This document shows, in pieces, positions 1 through 7,910 of a stretch of 46,011 bases of DNA. The stretch's first letter is position 1, and each line of letters begins with the position of its first letter. The notes below the pieces were generated by a model. It was not told where the DNA came from. It saw nothing but the letters and a program-made list of their open reading frames with translations, and ran no database searches. The stretch is from Bradyrhizobium acaciae (GTDB taxonomy: Bacteria > Pseudomonadota > Alphaproteobacteria > Rhizobiales > Xanthobacteraceae): NCBI RefSeq assembly GCF_020889785.1, contig NZ_JACMYK010000053.1, positions 1 to 46,011 on the forward strand. Direction: 5' to 3'. A program made the translations under genes and the position numbers.

Positions 1-320
1 TGCGCCCTCTGCAAGAGAGGGCGGAACGAAATCCAAAAGCTCGGACAATCATGTCGCGAGAATGCGCGTGTATGATTCAACGGCCGCGCAACGGTTCTCG
101 GTGTCGTCCTGGCGAAAGCCAGGACCCATTACCCCAAATGCGCATTGTTGCGCGACGCTGGGGCCACGATCTCATTCACAGTCAATTGCGGTGGTTATGG
201 GTCCTGGCTTTCGCCAGGACGACGTGTGGAGAGAGCCGTGAACTCGCCGTGCTCCCGACAGCAATGGAAACAGTCGCGCCATTGCCAGAAACGGCAGATG
301 AATCCTTGCGCAGCTGCGCG
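1..320. other. Intergenic region at window start, no gene supported
   Basis: No reading frame here looks like a real protein; the open frames are low-complexity shadows of GC-rich DNA. At positions 3-23 there is a hairpin with an 8-base stem (CGCCCTCT, loop GCAAG, AGAGGGCG) and no T tract, so it may be the end of an upstream transcript or a repeat. The rest is dominated by a long inverted repeat listed separately. Confidence 0.5.
103..223. repeat. 27-bp perfect inverted repeat with GAAA-loop hairpins in each arm
   Basis: The arms at 103-129 and 197-223 are exact reverse complements over 27 bases, separated by 67 bases. Each arm is itself a hairpin: TCCTGGC, loop GAAA, GCCAGGA on the left and the complementary form on the right. 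This two-level palindrome is typical of dispersed REP/BIME-like elements, and I believe similar sequences recur in Bradyrhizobium intergenic DNA. It lies 3' of the small membrane protein gene (minus strand), so it could stabilise or end that transcript. There is no T tract. Confidence 0.75.
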
Positions 321-608
321 CTATTCCACCGCCGCACCCACCGGCGGTCCGCCCGGTGGGCGGTGCAGGAAGGTGATCGATGCATAGGCGCCGACCCAGG
401 AGCCTGCCGCAGCGAAGGCGACATAGAGCCAGTTCTCGGTGTAGCTGATCACCGCATAGGACGAGAGCACGTACCAGACGCTGCTCCAGGTGGCTGCCGG
501 CACGCGTTTGCGCGCGACGACCGCCGACGTGAACATCACATAGACCGCGTCGGTCGCCGCGGTCGCGAGGAAGACGCCGCCGGCGGTGAGGGGATCGATG
601 GCAGCCAT
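321..608 (-). CDS. Small conserved membrane protein, unknown function
   Basis: This encodes 95 residues beginning MAAIDPLTAGG. The ATG at 608 is chosen because AGGAG lies 7 bases upstream on the coding strand; a longer frame reaching 686 has no such signal and runs through a repeat. About three hydrophobic segments are visible: near residues 7-25 (GGVFLATAATDAVYVMF), 40-58 and 62-80, so it is probably an inner-membrane protein. The tail is proline- and glycine-rich. I recognise no catalytic motif. Similar short proteins are common in Bradyrhizobium, but the role is unknown. A REP-like palindrome (636-682) lies just upstream. Confidence 0.7.
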   Translation of the reverse strand: MAAIDPLTAGGVFLATAATDAVYVMFTSAVVARKRVPAATWSSVWYVLSSYAVISYTENWLYVAFAAAGSWVGAYASITFLHRPPGGPPVGAAVE

Positions 609-635
609 TGCAGCTCCTGTTCGGGTCGGGAGAAG

Positions 636-682
636 GCATGATGATCCGGAAAGTGTGCAGCGATTTTCCGAAAAGATCATGC
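636..682. repeat. REP-like palindrome, GCATGAT...ATCATGC family (copy 1)
   Basis: The ends GCATGAT (636-642) and ATCATGC (676-682) are complementary, and inside them TCCGGAAA faces TTTTCCGA. The same architecture recurs at 3592-3636 and 21351-21391, always between genes. It sits between two divergently transcribed genes here, so it cannot simply be a terminator. I infer a dispersed palindromic repeat. Confidence 0.65.
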
Positions 683-761
683 CCAAACGAGGTATGAAGG
701 TTGAGGTCGGGGCATTGCCTTTCTGTCATCATGCTCGGGCATAGAACAATCGCAAACAGGA

Positions 762-2189
762 ATGTGCATGCAAGCCGTCCGTGACATCCTTGCCGACATC
801 TGGACCGGCGCCGGCGGCACACCGTCCGCGCTCGATGGCGTCACGCTGAGCGGCAGCGAGCCGCAGCTGCCGTCGTCGTTTCGGGTCGCAGCCGCAGCGC
901 AGGCTCCGATCGCCGCAGCCGGCCTTGCGGCGGCCGAGATCTGGAAAGCCCGCAGCGGCGAGCAGCAGGATGTCGCGGTCGATATCCGCCATGCGGTGGT
1001 CGAATGCCGCAGCGAGCGCTATTTGCGCGTCGACGACAGGCCGCCGCCACCGGCCTGGGACAAGATCGCCGGCGTCTACCGTACGCGCGACGACCGCTTC
1101 GTCCGCCTCCACACCAATTTCCCGCATCACCGCGACGCCGTCTGCAAAGTGCTCGGCTGCAACGCCGAGCGAGACGACGTCCAGGCGGCGCTGCTGCAAT
1201 GGGACGGCGAGGCGTTCGAGACGGCGGCCTATGCCGCCGGCGGCGTCGTCGCCCTGATGCGCTCATATGACGAGTGGTCAGCGACGCCGCACGCCAAGGA
1301 ACTGGCAAAACTGCCGCTGATCTCGATCGAGAAGATCAGCGAGGCCGCGCCAAAGCCGTGGCCCGCGGGGAAGCGGCCGCTGGCCGGCATCCGTGTGCTC
1401 GACCTGTCGCGCGTGATTGCCGGTCCCGTTGCCGGCCGCACGCTCGCGGCCCATGGCGCCGATGTGCTGCTGATCTCCGGTCCCGATCTGCCGGCGATCC
1501 CATGGCTCACCATCGACACCGGCCGCGGCAAGCTGACGAGTTTCCTCGAATTACGCAGCGAGGAGGGGCGAGGCGTGATGCGTGGCCTCGTGGCGCAGGC
1601 CGATGTTCTCTCGCAGGGCTATCGCCCGCAGGCGATTGCGCGGCTCGGCTTCTCGCCTGAGGAAGCGGCCCGCATCAATCCCGGGATCGTCTATGTAACA
1701 CTCTCGGCCTATGGCCATGCCGGACCCTGGGCGGAGCGCCGCGGCTTCGACTCGCTGGTGCAGACCACGACCGGCTTCAATCATGCCGAAGCGCAGGCAG
1801 CCGGCGTCGAAGGGCCGAAGGAGTTGCCGGCCCAGATGCTCGATCACGCCACCGGATATTTCATGGCGTTCGGCGCCATGATGGCCAAGGCCCGCCAGGC
1901 GCGCGAGGGCGGCAGTTGGCACGTCCGGGTGTCGCTGGCGCAGACCGGGCGCTGGCTGTGGAATCTCGGCCGCCTCGAAGGGGGCCTTGCCACCGAGGAC
2001 CTGAAGGCGGATGCGGCGCTGCCCTTCATCGAGCGGCTTCCATCCGGCTTCGGCACGCTGAGCTCGGTCCGGCACGCCGCCGTCCTGTCGCGCACCCCGG
2101 CTCATTGGTCCCGCCCGGCAATGCCGCTCGGCAGCCACGCTCCGGAGTTTCCTGCTCCAGCGTTTCCTGCCCCGGAGTTTCCCGGATGA
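762..2189 (+). CDS. CaiB/BaiF-type (class III) CoA-transferase family protein
   Basis: This encodes 475 residues. Family III CoA-transferases move CoA between acyl groups through an Asp-linked intermediate. The second half opens with the hallmark LAGIRVLDLSRVIAGP near residue 208 and continues with VTLSAYGHAGPWAERRGFD, both typical of the family. The first 200 residues are a degenerate family-like segment, so the order resembles a rearranged or duplicated fold. In the usual catalytic context (S-x-x-D-A) this protein reads SLAQTG, so I cannot point to the catalytic Asp; activity is uncertain. The C-terminus ends in a repetitive PEFPAPAFPAPEFPG from a short tandem DNA repeat (about 2145-2186). 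ATG at 762 or 768 are both possible, just after CAGG. Substrate unknown. Confidence 0.8.
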   Translation: MCMQAVRDILADIWTGAGGTPSALDGVTLSGSEPQLPSSFRVAAAAQAPIAAAGLAAAEIWKARSGEQQDVAVDIRHAVVECRSERYLRVDDRPPPPAWDKIAGVYRTRDDRFVRLHTNFPHHRDAVCKVLGCNAERDDVQAALLQWDGEAFETAAYAAGGVVALMRSYDEWSATPHAKELAKLPLISIEKISEAAPKPWPAGKRPLAGIRVLDLSRVIAGPVAGRTLAAHGADVLLISGPDLPAIPWLTIDTGRGKLTSFLELRSEEGRGVMRGLVAQADVLSQGYRPQAIARLGFSPEEAARINPGIVYVTLSAYGHAGPWAERRGFDSLVQTTTGFNHAEAQAAGVEGPKELPAQMLDHATGYFMAFGAMMAKARQAREGGSWHVRVSLAQTGRWLWNLGRLEGGLATEDLKADAALPFIERLPSGFGTLSSVRHAAVLSRTPAHWSRPAMPLGSHAPEFPAPAFPAPEFPG

Positions 2190-2340
2190 GACATTCAGCC
2201 GCCGTTCAGGCTATCCGAACTTTAACGACGCGCACCGCCGAAGTGCGATTTTTAGGTTGTCTGAAACGCCAATTCGGCACTATTAGCGCACCGCTGGGGT
2301 TGTCCCGCCGGAAGCTGCAACGATCGACCCCGCGGACCGC

Positions 2341-3588
2341 ATGCTGAAAGAGTTTATCAAGCGATTGCAGAGCTTTAGCCGTCCACGCCTGCTCGTGGCC
2401 ACGGCGGTGCTGGTGGTCGCCGGCGCAGGCGCCTATGGCTACACGCGGTTCGGGTCGGACAAGCAGGCACCGTCGGAAGTCTCCAGCCAATCCCGCAAGG
2501 GCGGCACGCGCTATGCGCCGTCGCCGGCCGAATGGGCCAGCCTGACCTTCCAGACCGTGGCCGAGCACACCTTCCGCTCCGAGCTGGTGACCGAGGGCAA
2601 GATCGGGATCGACGAGGACCGCTCCACCCCGGTCTACTCGCCCTATACCGGGCGCGTGACCCGCCTCCTGGTGCGGCCGGGCGATGTCGTGGTGAAGGGG
2701 CAGCCGCTGTTCGTGATCGAGGCGGCCGACACGGTGCAGGCGCAGAACGATTACGTCGCCGCGACGGCCGGCCTCAACAAGGCGCAGTCGGCGCTCGACC
2801 TGGCGCAGATCCAGGAGACCCGCGCCAAGGACCTGTCCGAAGGCAAGGCGATCCCGCTGAAGGATTATCAGACTGCGCAGGCCGCGCTGGTGCAGGCGCA
2901 GAACGATGCACGCTCGGCGCAGACGCTGCTGGAAGCCGCGCAGAACAAGCTGCACATCCTCGGCTTCGGCGATGATGCGATCACGACGCTGCAGCAGAAG
3001 GGCCGCCTCAATCCGGAGACGACGGTGTTCGCGCCGATCGGCGGCACCGTGGTCCAGCGCAAGGCCGGTCCCGGCCAGTATGTCTCGACCGGCGCCAGCG
3101 ACCCGGTCTACGTGATCGGCGATCTCTCGACGGTCTGGCTGATCGCCTTCGTCCGCGAATCGGACGCCGACAATGTCGCGGTCGGGCAGGACCTCAACTT
3201 CAGCGTGATGGCGCTTCCAGGCAAGGTGCTGAACGCCCGGGTCAACTACGTCGCCGCCGCGATCGACGCGACCTCGCGCCGGCTGCTGGTCCGCGCCACC
3301 ATCGACAACGCCGACATGCGGCTGAAGCCGGAGATGTTCGCCAACGTGACGCTGTATTCCAAGGGCGATCATCCCGCGGTCGGCGTGCCGAAGCAGGCCC
3401 TGATCTACGAGGGCGACCAGGTACGCGTCTGGGTCGCGAAGGCCGACGACAAGACGATCGAACTGCGCCAGATCAAGCCCGGCCTGATCAACGGCGATCT
3501 CGTCGAGGTCGCCGGCAATCTCAAGCCGGGCGAGCAGATCGTGACGAAGGGCAGCCTTTTCATCGACCGCGCCGCATCCGGGACCTGA
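2341..3588 (+). CDS. RND efflux periplasmic adaptor (HlyD/CusB-type membrane fusion protein)
   Basis: This encodes 415 residues. It should link an inner-membrane RND pump to an outer-membrane channel. An N-terminal membrane anchor covers about residues 16-36. A biotinyl/lipoyl-like domain follows (SPYTGRVTRLLVRPGDVV), then an alpha-helical hairpin rich in Ala, Gln and Lys (about 135-200), a second lipoyl half (APIGGTVVQRKAGPGQYV) and beta-barrel and membrane-proximal domains to the end. Layout and length match CusB/CzcB-like adaptors. I see no His- or Met-rich metal-binding tail, so the substrate is not shown. The next gene, 88 bases on, is the pump, and the two should be co-transcribed. The start has only a weak ribosome site. 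Confidence 0.9.
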   Translation: MLKEFIKRLQSFSRPRLLVATAVLVVAGAGAYGYTRFGSDKQAPSEVSSQSRKGGTRYAPSPAEWASLTFQTVAEHTFRSELVTEGKIGIDEDRSTPVYSPYTGRVTRLLVRPGDVVVKGQPLFVIEAADTVQAQNDYVAATAGLNKAQSALDLAQIQETRAKDLSEGKAIPLKDYQTAQAALVQAQNDARSAQTLLEAAQNKLHILGFGDDAITTLQQKGRLNPETTVFAPIGGTVVQRKAGPGQYVSTGASDPVYVIGDLSTVWLIAFVRESDADNVAVGQDLNFSVMALPGKVLNARVNYVAAAIDATSRRLLVRATIDNADMRLKPEMFANVTLYSKGDHPAVGVPKQALIYEGDQVRVWVAKADDKTIELRQIKPGLINGDLVEVAGNLKPGEQIVTKGSLFIDRAASGT

Positions 3589-3591
3589 GAC

Positions 3592-3636
3592 GCATGATCC
3601 GGAGATGGGGAAACCGGCTTTCCGGATCGATCATGC
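3592..3636. repeat. REP-like palindrome, GCATGATC...GATCATGC family (copy 2)
   Basis: GCATGATC (3592-3599) pairs with GATCATGC (3629-3636), and an inner CGGA faces TCCG. It lies 3 bases after the adaptor stop and before the pump start at 3677, so it is inside the operon. A stem in this position could tune the ratio of adaptor to pump, but the recurrence elsewhere shows it is primarily a dispersed repeat. Confidence 0.65.
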
Positions 3637-3676
3637 TCAACAAGAAAAATCCTCACCGCTGAAAGTGCCGGTCTGA

Positions 3677-6600
3677 ATGGATCGCCTCGTCGCCTTTGCC
3701 GTCAATCGCCGCTACTTGATGGTGGCCATGTTCGTCGCCGTCTTCATCGGCGGCATGCTTGCGTTCAGGCAGCTCAACATCGAAGCCTATCCCGATCCGA
3801 CCCCGCCGATGGTCGACATCGTGACGCAGAGCCCGGGCCTCTCGGCCGAGGAGATCGAGCGCTACATCACGATCCCGATCGAGACCCAGGTCGCCGGCAT
3901 CAAGAACCTGAAGACCATCCGTACCATCTCGCTGTACGGCCTCTCCGACGTCAAATTGCAGTTCTCGTTCGACTACACCTATGACGAGGCGCTCCAGCAG
4001 GTGCTCAATCGTCTGTCGCAACTCGCGCCGCTGCCCGGCAACGTGCAGCCCGGCATCTCCCCGACGAGTCCGATCGGCGAAATCTTCCGCTACCGGCTGA
4101 AGGGGCCACCGAACTACAGCGTGCTCGACCTCAAGACGTTGCAGGATTGGGTGCTGCAACGCCGCTTCCGCGCGGTGCCCGGCGTGATCGACGTCACCGG
4201 CTGGGGCGGCAAGACCAAGACCTACGAGATCCAGGTCGACTTCAACAAGCTGGTCGCCAACGGCCTGACGCTGCCGCAGGTGCTGCAGGCGGTGTCCAAC
4301 GCCAACATCAATGTCGGCGGCAACACCGTGAACATCGGCTCGCAATCGGCCGTAGTGCGCGGCGTCGGCCTGATCCGCTCGATCGACGATCTCGCCAACA
4401 CCATGATCTCGCAATCCGGCGGCAATCCGGTGCTGGTCAGGGACGTCGGCGCGGTCACGATCGGCGAGAAGCCGCGGCTCGGCATCGCCGGCATCGACAG
4501 TGACGACGACATCGTACAGGGCATCGTGCTGATGCGGCGCGGCGAGCAGAGTTCACCGACGATCTCGCGCGTCGAGCAGCTGGTCAACCAGATCAACAGT
4601 TCCTCGATCCTGCCGCCGGGCGTCAAGATCGAGCGCATCTACGACCGCAAGGACCTGATCGAGCTCACCACCCACACCGTGCTGCACAACATGGTGGTCG
4701 GCATCCTGCTGATCGTGCTGTTGCAGTGGATCTTCCTCGGCGATCTCCGCAGCGCGCTAATCGTCGGCGCGACGATCCCGTTCGCGCTGTTCTTCGCCGT
4801 GATCATCCTGGTGCTGCGCGGCGAGTCCGCCAACCTCCTGTCGGTCGGCGCGATCGATTTCGGCCTGATCGTCGATGCCACCGTGATCATGGTGGAGGCG
4901 ATCTTCCGCCGGCTGTCGCAGACCACGGCGCTGTCGGATGACGAGCGAAGCCACATCTCCGAGGACACGGTGATGGGGATGAAGAGCCACGCGATCCTGT
5001 CGGCGGCCGCCGACGTGTCGCGCTCGATCTTCTTCGCCGCGACCATCATCGTCGCCGCGTTCCTGCCGCTGTTCACGCTGGGTGGCGTCGAGGGCAACAT
5101 CTTCGGGCCGATGGCGCGGACCTATGCCTATGCGTTGGCGGGCGGATTGCTGGCGACCTTCACGATCACGCCGGCGCTGAGCGCGATCATCCTGCCGGCG
5201 CATATTCACGAGACCGAGACCTGGATCGTCAAGAAGCTCGACGCAATCTACCTGCCGGCGCTGAACTGGGCGATCGGCAACCGCAAGGTCGTGATGGCCG
5301 GCGCGGCCGGCCTCGTGGTCATGACCATCATCTTCGTGCGCTTCCTCGGCCTCGAATTCCTGCCCAAGCTGGAAGAGGGCAATCTGTGGATCCGCGCCAC
5401 GCTGCCGCCGACGATCTCGCTGCAGGAGGGCAACGCCTATGTCAACGAGATGCGGAGGCTGATCCGCAGCCGTCCCGAGGTGGTGTCGGTGGTGTCGCAG
5501 CACGGCCGCCCCGACGACGGCACGGACGCTGCCGGATTCTTCAATGCCGAATTCTTCGCGCCGCTGAAGCCGGCCGGCGAATGGCCCGACACCCACGACA
5601 AGGATGTGCTGACCGCGCAATTGCTGGCGCAGTTGCAGGACAAATTCCCCGGCGTCGAATTCAACTTCTCGCAATATCTCCAGGACAACGTCTCGGAAGC
5701 TGTGTCTGGCGTGAAGGGCGAGAACTCGATCAAGCTCTATGGCAACGATTTGCAGGCGCTGACTGATACCGCCAACAAGATCAAATCGGTGCTGGCCACC
5801 GTGCAGGGCGTCACCGACCTTGCGGTGTTCACCTCGCTCGGCCAGCCGACGATCCAGATCGACGTCGATCGCGTACGTGCTGCGCGCTACGGCCTGTCGC
5901 CGGGCGACATCAACGCCACGATCAAGGTTGCGGTGGGTGGCGACACCGCGGGCGATCTCTATGAACCCGGCAGCGACCGGCACTTCCCGATCATCGTCCG
6001 CCTTGCGCCGGAATATCGCAAGAGCGCGGAGGCGATCCAGAACCTGCGGATCGGAGCAACCAATCCCAATGGCGGGGTCACGCAGATACCGCTCTCCGAA
6101 GTGGCCTCGATCAAGCTGATCTCGGGCGCGGCCTACATCTACCGCGAGCAGCAGGAGCGCTATCTGCCGATCAAGTTCTCGGTGCGTGACCGCGATCTCG
6201 GCAGCGCGATCCTGGAGGCGCAGCAGAAGGTCAACGAGCAGGTCCAGTTGCCGCCCGGCTCGCGTCTCGAATGGGTCGGCGAATTCGGCAATCTGCAGGA
6301 CGCGATCAAGCGGCTGTCGATCGTGGTGCCGATCAGCCTCGTGCTGATCGCGGTGCTGCTGTTCTTAAATTTCGGCTCGATGGTCGACACCATGCTCGCG
6401 ATGAGTGTGATCCCGATGGCGATCTTCGGCGGCGTGCTCGGGCTTCTGATCTCCGGGATTCCGTTCAGCGTATCGGCGGCCATCGGCTTCATCGCGCTGT
6501 TCGGCATCGCTGTGATGGACGGCATCATCATCCTGTCGCAGTTCAACCAGCTGATCGACGAAGGCTACGACCGGATGCGTGCGGTGATCCGCACCGGCGA

Positions 6601-6811
6601 GTTGCAGCTTCGCCCGGTGCTGATGACCTGCGTCGTCGCCGGCATCGGCCTGCTGCCGGCGGCGGTGTCGGAGGGCATTGGCTCACAGGTGCAGAAGCCG
6701 CTCGCCATCGTCGTCGTCACCGGCATGATGCTGGCGCCGCTGGTGATCCTGATCACGCTGCCGGTGCTGATCTCCTATTTCTCGCGCCGGCCGAAGGACA
6801 GCGTTAGGTAA
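3677..6811 (+). CDS. RND efflux pump, CzcA/HME-type permease
   Basis: This encodes 1044 residues, the normal length for the family. It is a proton-driven inner-membrane exporter working with the adaptor upstream. The N-terminus MDRLVAFAVNRRYLMV and the early PDPTPPMVDI segment are typical of the CzcA/CusA branch. In the fourth membrane helix Asp394, Asp400 and Glu407 (DFGLIVDATVIMVE) match the spacing of the CzcA proton-relay residues Asp402/Asp408/Glu415. Twelve membrane segments and two large periplasmic loops are evident from hydrophobicity. Metals are the usual substrate of this branch but nothing here proves it. No outer-membrane partner gene is in the operon; the nearest TolC-type gene, on the other strand, is frameshifted. 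Its stop overlaps the convergent amidohydrolase by 8 bases. Confidence 0.93.
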   Translation: MDRLVAFAVNRRYLMVAMFVAVFIGGMLAFRQLNIEAYPDPTPPMVDIVTQSPGLSAEEIERYITIPIETQVAGIKNLKTIRTISLYGLSDVKLQFSFDYTYDEALQQVLNRLSQLAPLPGNVQPGISPTSPIGEIFRYRLKGPPNYSVLDLKTLQDWVLQRRFRAVPGVIDVTGWGGKTKTYEIQVDFNKLVANGLTLPQVLQAVSNANINVGGNTVNIGSQSAVVRGVGLIRSIDDLANTMISQSGGNPVLVRDVGAVTIGEKPRLGIAGIDSDDDIVQGIVLMRRGEQSSPTISRVEQLVNQINSSSILPPGVKIERIYDRKDLIELTTHTVLHNMVVGILLIVLLQWIFLGDLRSALIVGATIPFALFFAVIILVLRGESANLLSVGAIDFGLIVDATVIMVEAIFRRLSQTTALSDDERSHISEDTVMGMKSHAILSAAADVSRSIFFAATIIVAAFLPLFTLGGVEGNIFGPMARTYAYALAGGLLATFTITPALSAIILPAHIHETETWIVKKLDAIYLPALNWAIGNRKVVMAGAAGLVVMTIIFVRFLGLEFLPKLEEGNLWIRATLPPTISLQEGNAYVNEMRRLIRSRPEVVSVVSQHGRPDDGTDAAGFFNAEFFAPLKPAGEWPDTHDKDVLTAQLLAQLQDKFPGVEFNFSQYLQDNVSEAVSGVKGENSIKLYGNDLQALTDTANKIKSVLATVQGVTDLAVFTSLGQPTIQIDVDRVRAARYGLSPGDINATIKVAVGGDTAGDLYEPGSDRHFPIIVRLAPEYRKSAEAIQNLRIGATNPNGGVTQIPLSEVASIKLISGAAYIYREQQERYLPIKFSVRDRDLGSAILEAQQKVNEQVQLPPGSRLEWVGEFGNLQDAIKRLSIVVPISLVLIAVLLFLNFGSMVDTMLAMSVIPMAIFGGVLGLLISGIPFSVSAAIGFIALFGIAVMDGIIILSQFNQLIDEGYDRMRAVIRTGELQLRPVLMTCVVAGIGLLPAAVSEGIGSQVQKPLAIVVVTGMMLAPLVILITLPVLISYFSRRPKDSVR

Positions 6812-7772
6812 AGCCGTACAGCCGCGCCGGATTGTCGACCAGGATGGCCTTGCGAATTGCGGCGTCCGGCGCCCAGACCGGAAGCTGGTTGAGGAGGCGG
6901 CCGTCGTCGATCTGATACAGCGGCGTCACGTCGGTGACCTTCTTGCCTTGGGGCGTCACCGAATCCGGGTGCGGCCAGTCGGTGCCCCAGACGATGCGCT
7001 CGGCATTGGCCGCGATCAGCGCCTGCGCCAGCGACGTTGCGTCGGCATAGTCGGGCGCGAGCCTGGAGGCGCGGTAGGCGCCGGAAATCTTGACGTAGGC
7101 CTTGCCGGATTTGACCAGCGCGAGCAGGTCGTCGAACCCCGGCTGACCTGTCCCGAGCGCGGCCTCGGCGCCGCCGAAATGGTCGAACACGACAGGCACC
7201 GGCGCGGTGGCGACCAGGTCCTTGATCGCGGAGATCATGGCGAGGCTGGTGAACAGCTGCACATGCCAGCCGCGTGCCTTCATCCGTTCGATCGCGGCCG
7301 AGAAGCGCTGCCGTCCGACATTGGGATCGTTGACGCCGCCGGTCGCAAGGTTGAGGCGGATGCCGCGGAAGCCGGCCTTCTGCATGGCATCGAGATCGCT
7401 CTCGCTGGTCTTGTCGTCGATCACGGCGACGCCGCGCGCCGTCGGCCCGCGGGCCATCATGCCGAACAGGGTCGACGAATTGTCGGGGCCGTAGACGCTC
7501 GGCGTCACGATCACCACGCGCTCGACATGCAGCGCCTGGTGCAGCGCGCTCATTTCCTCCGGCGAGGCCGGCTCCGGCGTGTAGACGCGGCCGGCAAAGA
7601 ACGGGAACTTGGCAGGGTCGCCATGGATGTGGGTGTGGCAGTCACACGCACCGGCAGGCACGTCGAAATTGACCGCGGTCGATGGTTGCGCTGCCTTGGA
7701 AAATGCGTTGCTGCTGGTCATGGTCGCTCCGGCTGCGATGGAAGCCAGCATCATATCGCGTCGCGTCAGCAT
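6804..7772 (-). CDS. Exported metal-dependent amidohydrolase (PDC-hydrolase-like, TIM barrel)
   Basis: This encodes 322 residues. The N-terminus MLTRRDMMLASIAAGAT carries a twin-arginine-like motif and a hydrophobic stretch, so export is likely. The metal motif CHTHIHG gives His46 and His48 at the first strand; later VVFDHFGG and GTDWPHP give the His and the Asp expected of the amidohydrolase_2 family. 2-pyrone-4,6-dicarboxylate lactonase and related enzymes share this pattern, but the substrate cannot be told from sequence. The ATG at 7772 has GGGAG about ten bases upstream. The gene converges on the efflux pump with overlapping ends. It may be monocistronic. Confidence 0.88.
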   Translation of the reverse strand: MLTRRDMMLASIAAGATMTSSNAFSKAAQPSTAVNFDVPAGACDCHTHIHGDPAKFPFFAGRVYTPEPASPEEMSALHQALHVERVVIVTPSVYGPDNSSTLFGMMARGPTARGVAVIDDKTSESDLDAMQKAGFRGIRLNLATGGVNDPNVGRQRFSAAIERMKARGWHVQLFTSLAMISAIKDLVATAPVPVVFDHFGGAEAALGTGQPGFDDLLALVKSGKAYVKISGAYRASRLAPDYADATSLAQALIAANAERIVWGTDWPHPDSVTPQGKKVTDVTPLYQIDDGRLLNQLPVWAPDAAIRKAILVDNPARLYGFT

Positions 7773-7910
7773 TGGACGTCTCCCTGCGTGCTCGGCTGTT
7801 ATGCGCGCACTCCGCGCTCCGGCATTATCGGTCGCCGGCGGGCCGGGAGGTTATCGGCGGCGAGAGCGGGCGGGAAGGGTCGGTTCGCGGTGCGAACGGT
7901 TCCACAAGAC

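Noticed and set aside
51..641. Open frame of 196 codons on the plus strand
   Set aside because: It crosses the inverted repeat and runs antisense to the small membrane protein; Arg/Ala/Cys-rich composition is that of a GC-rich shadow frame.
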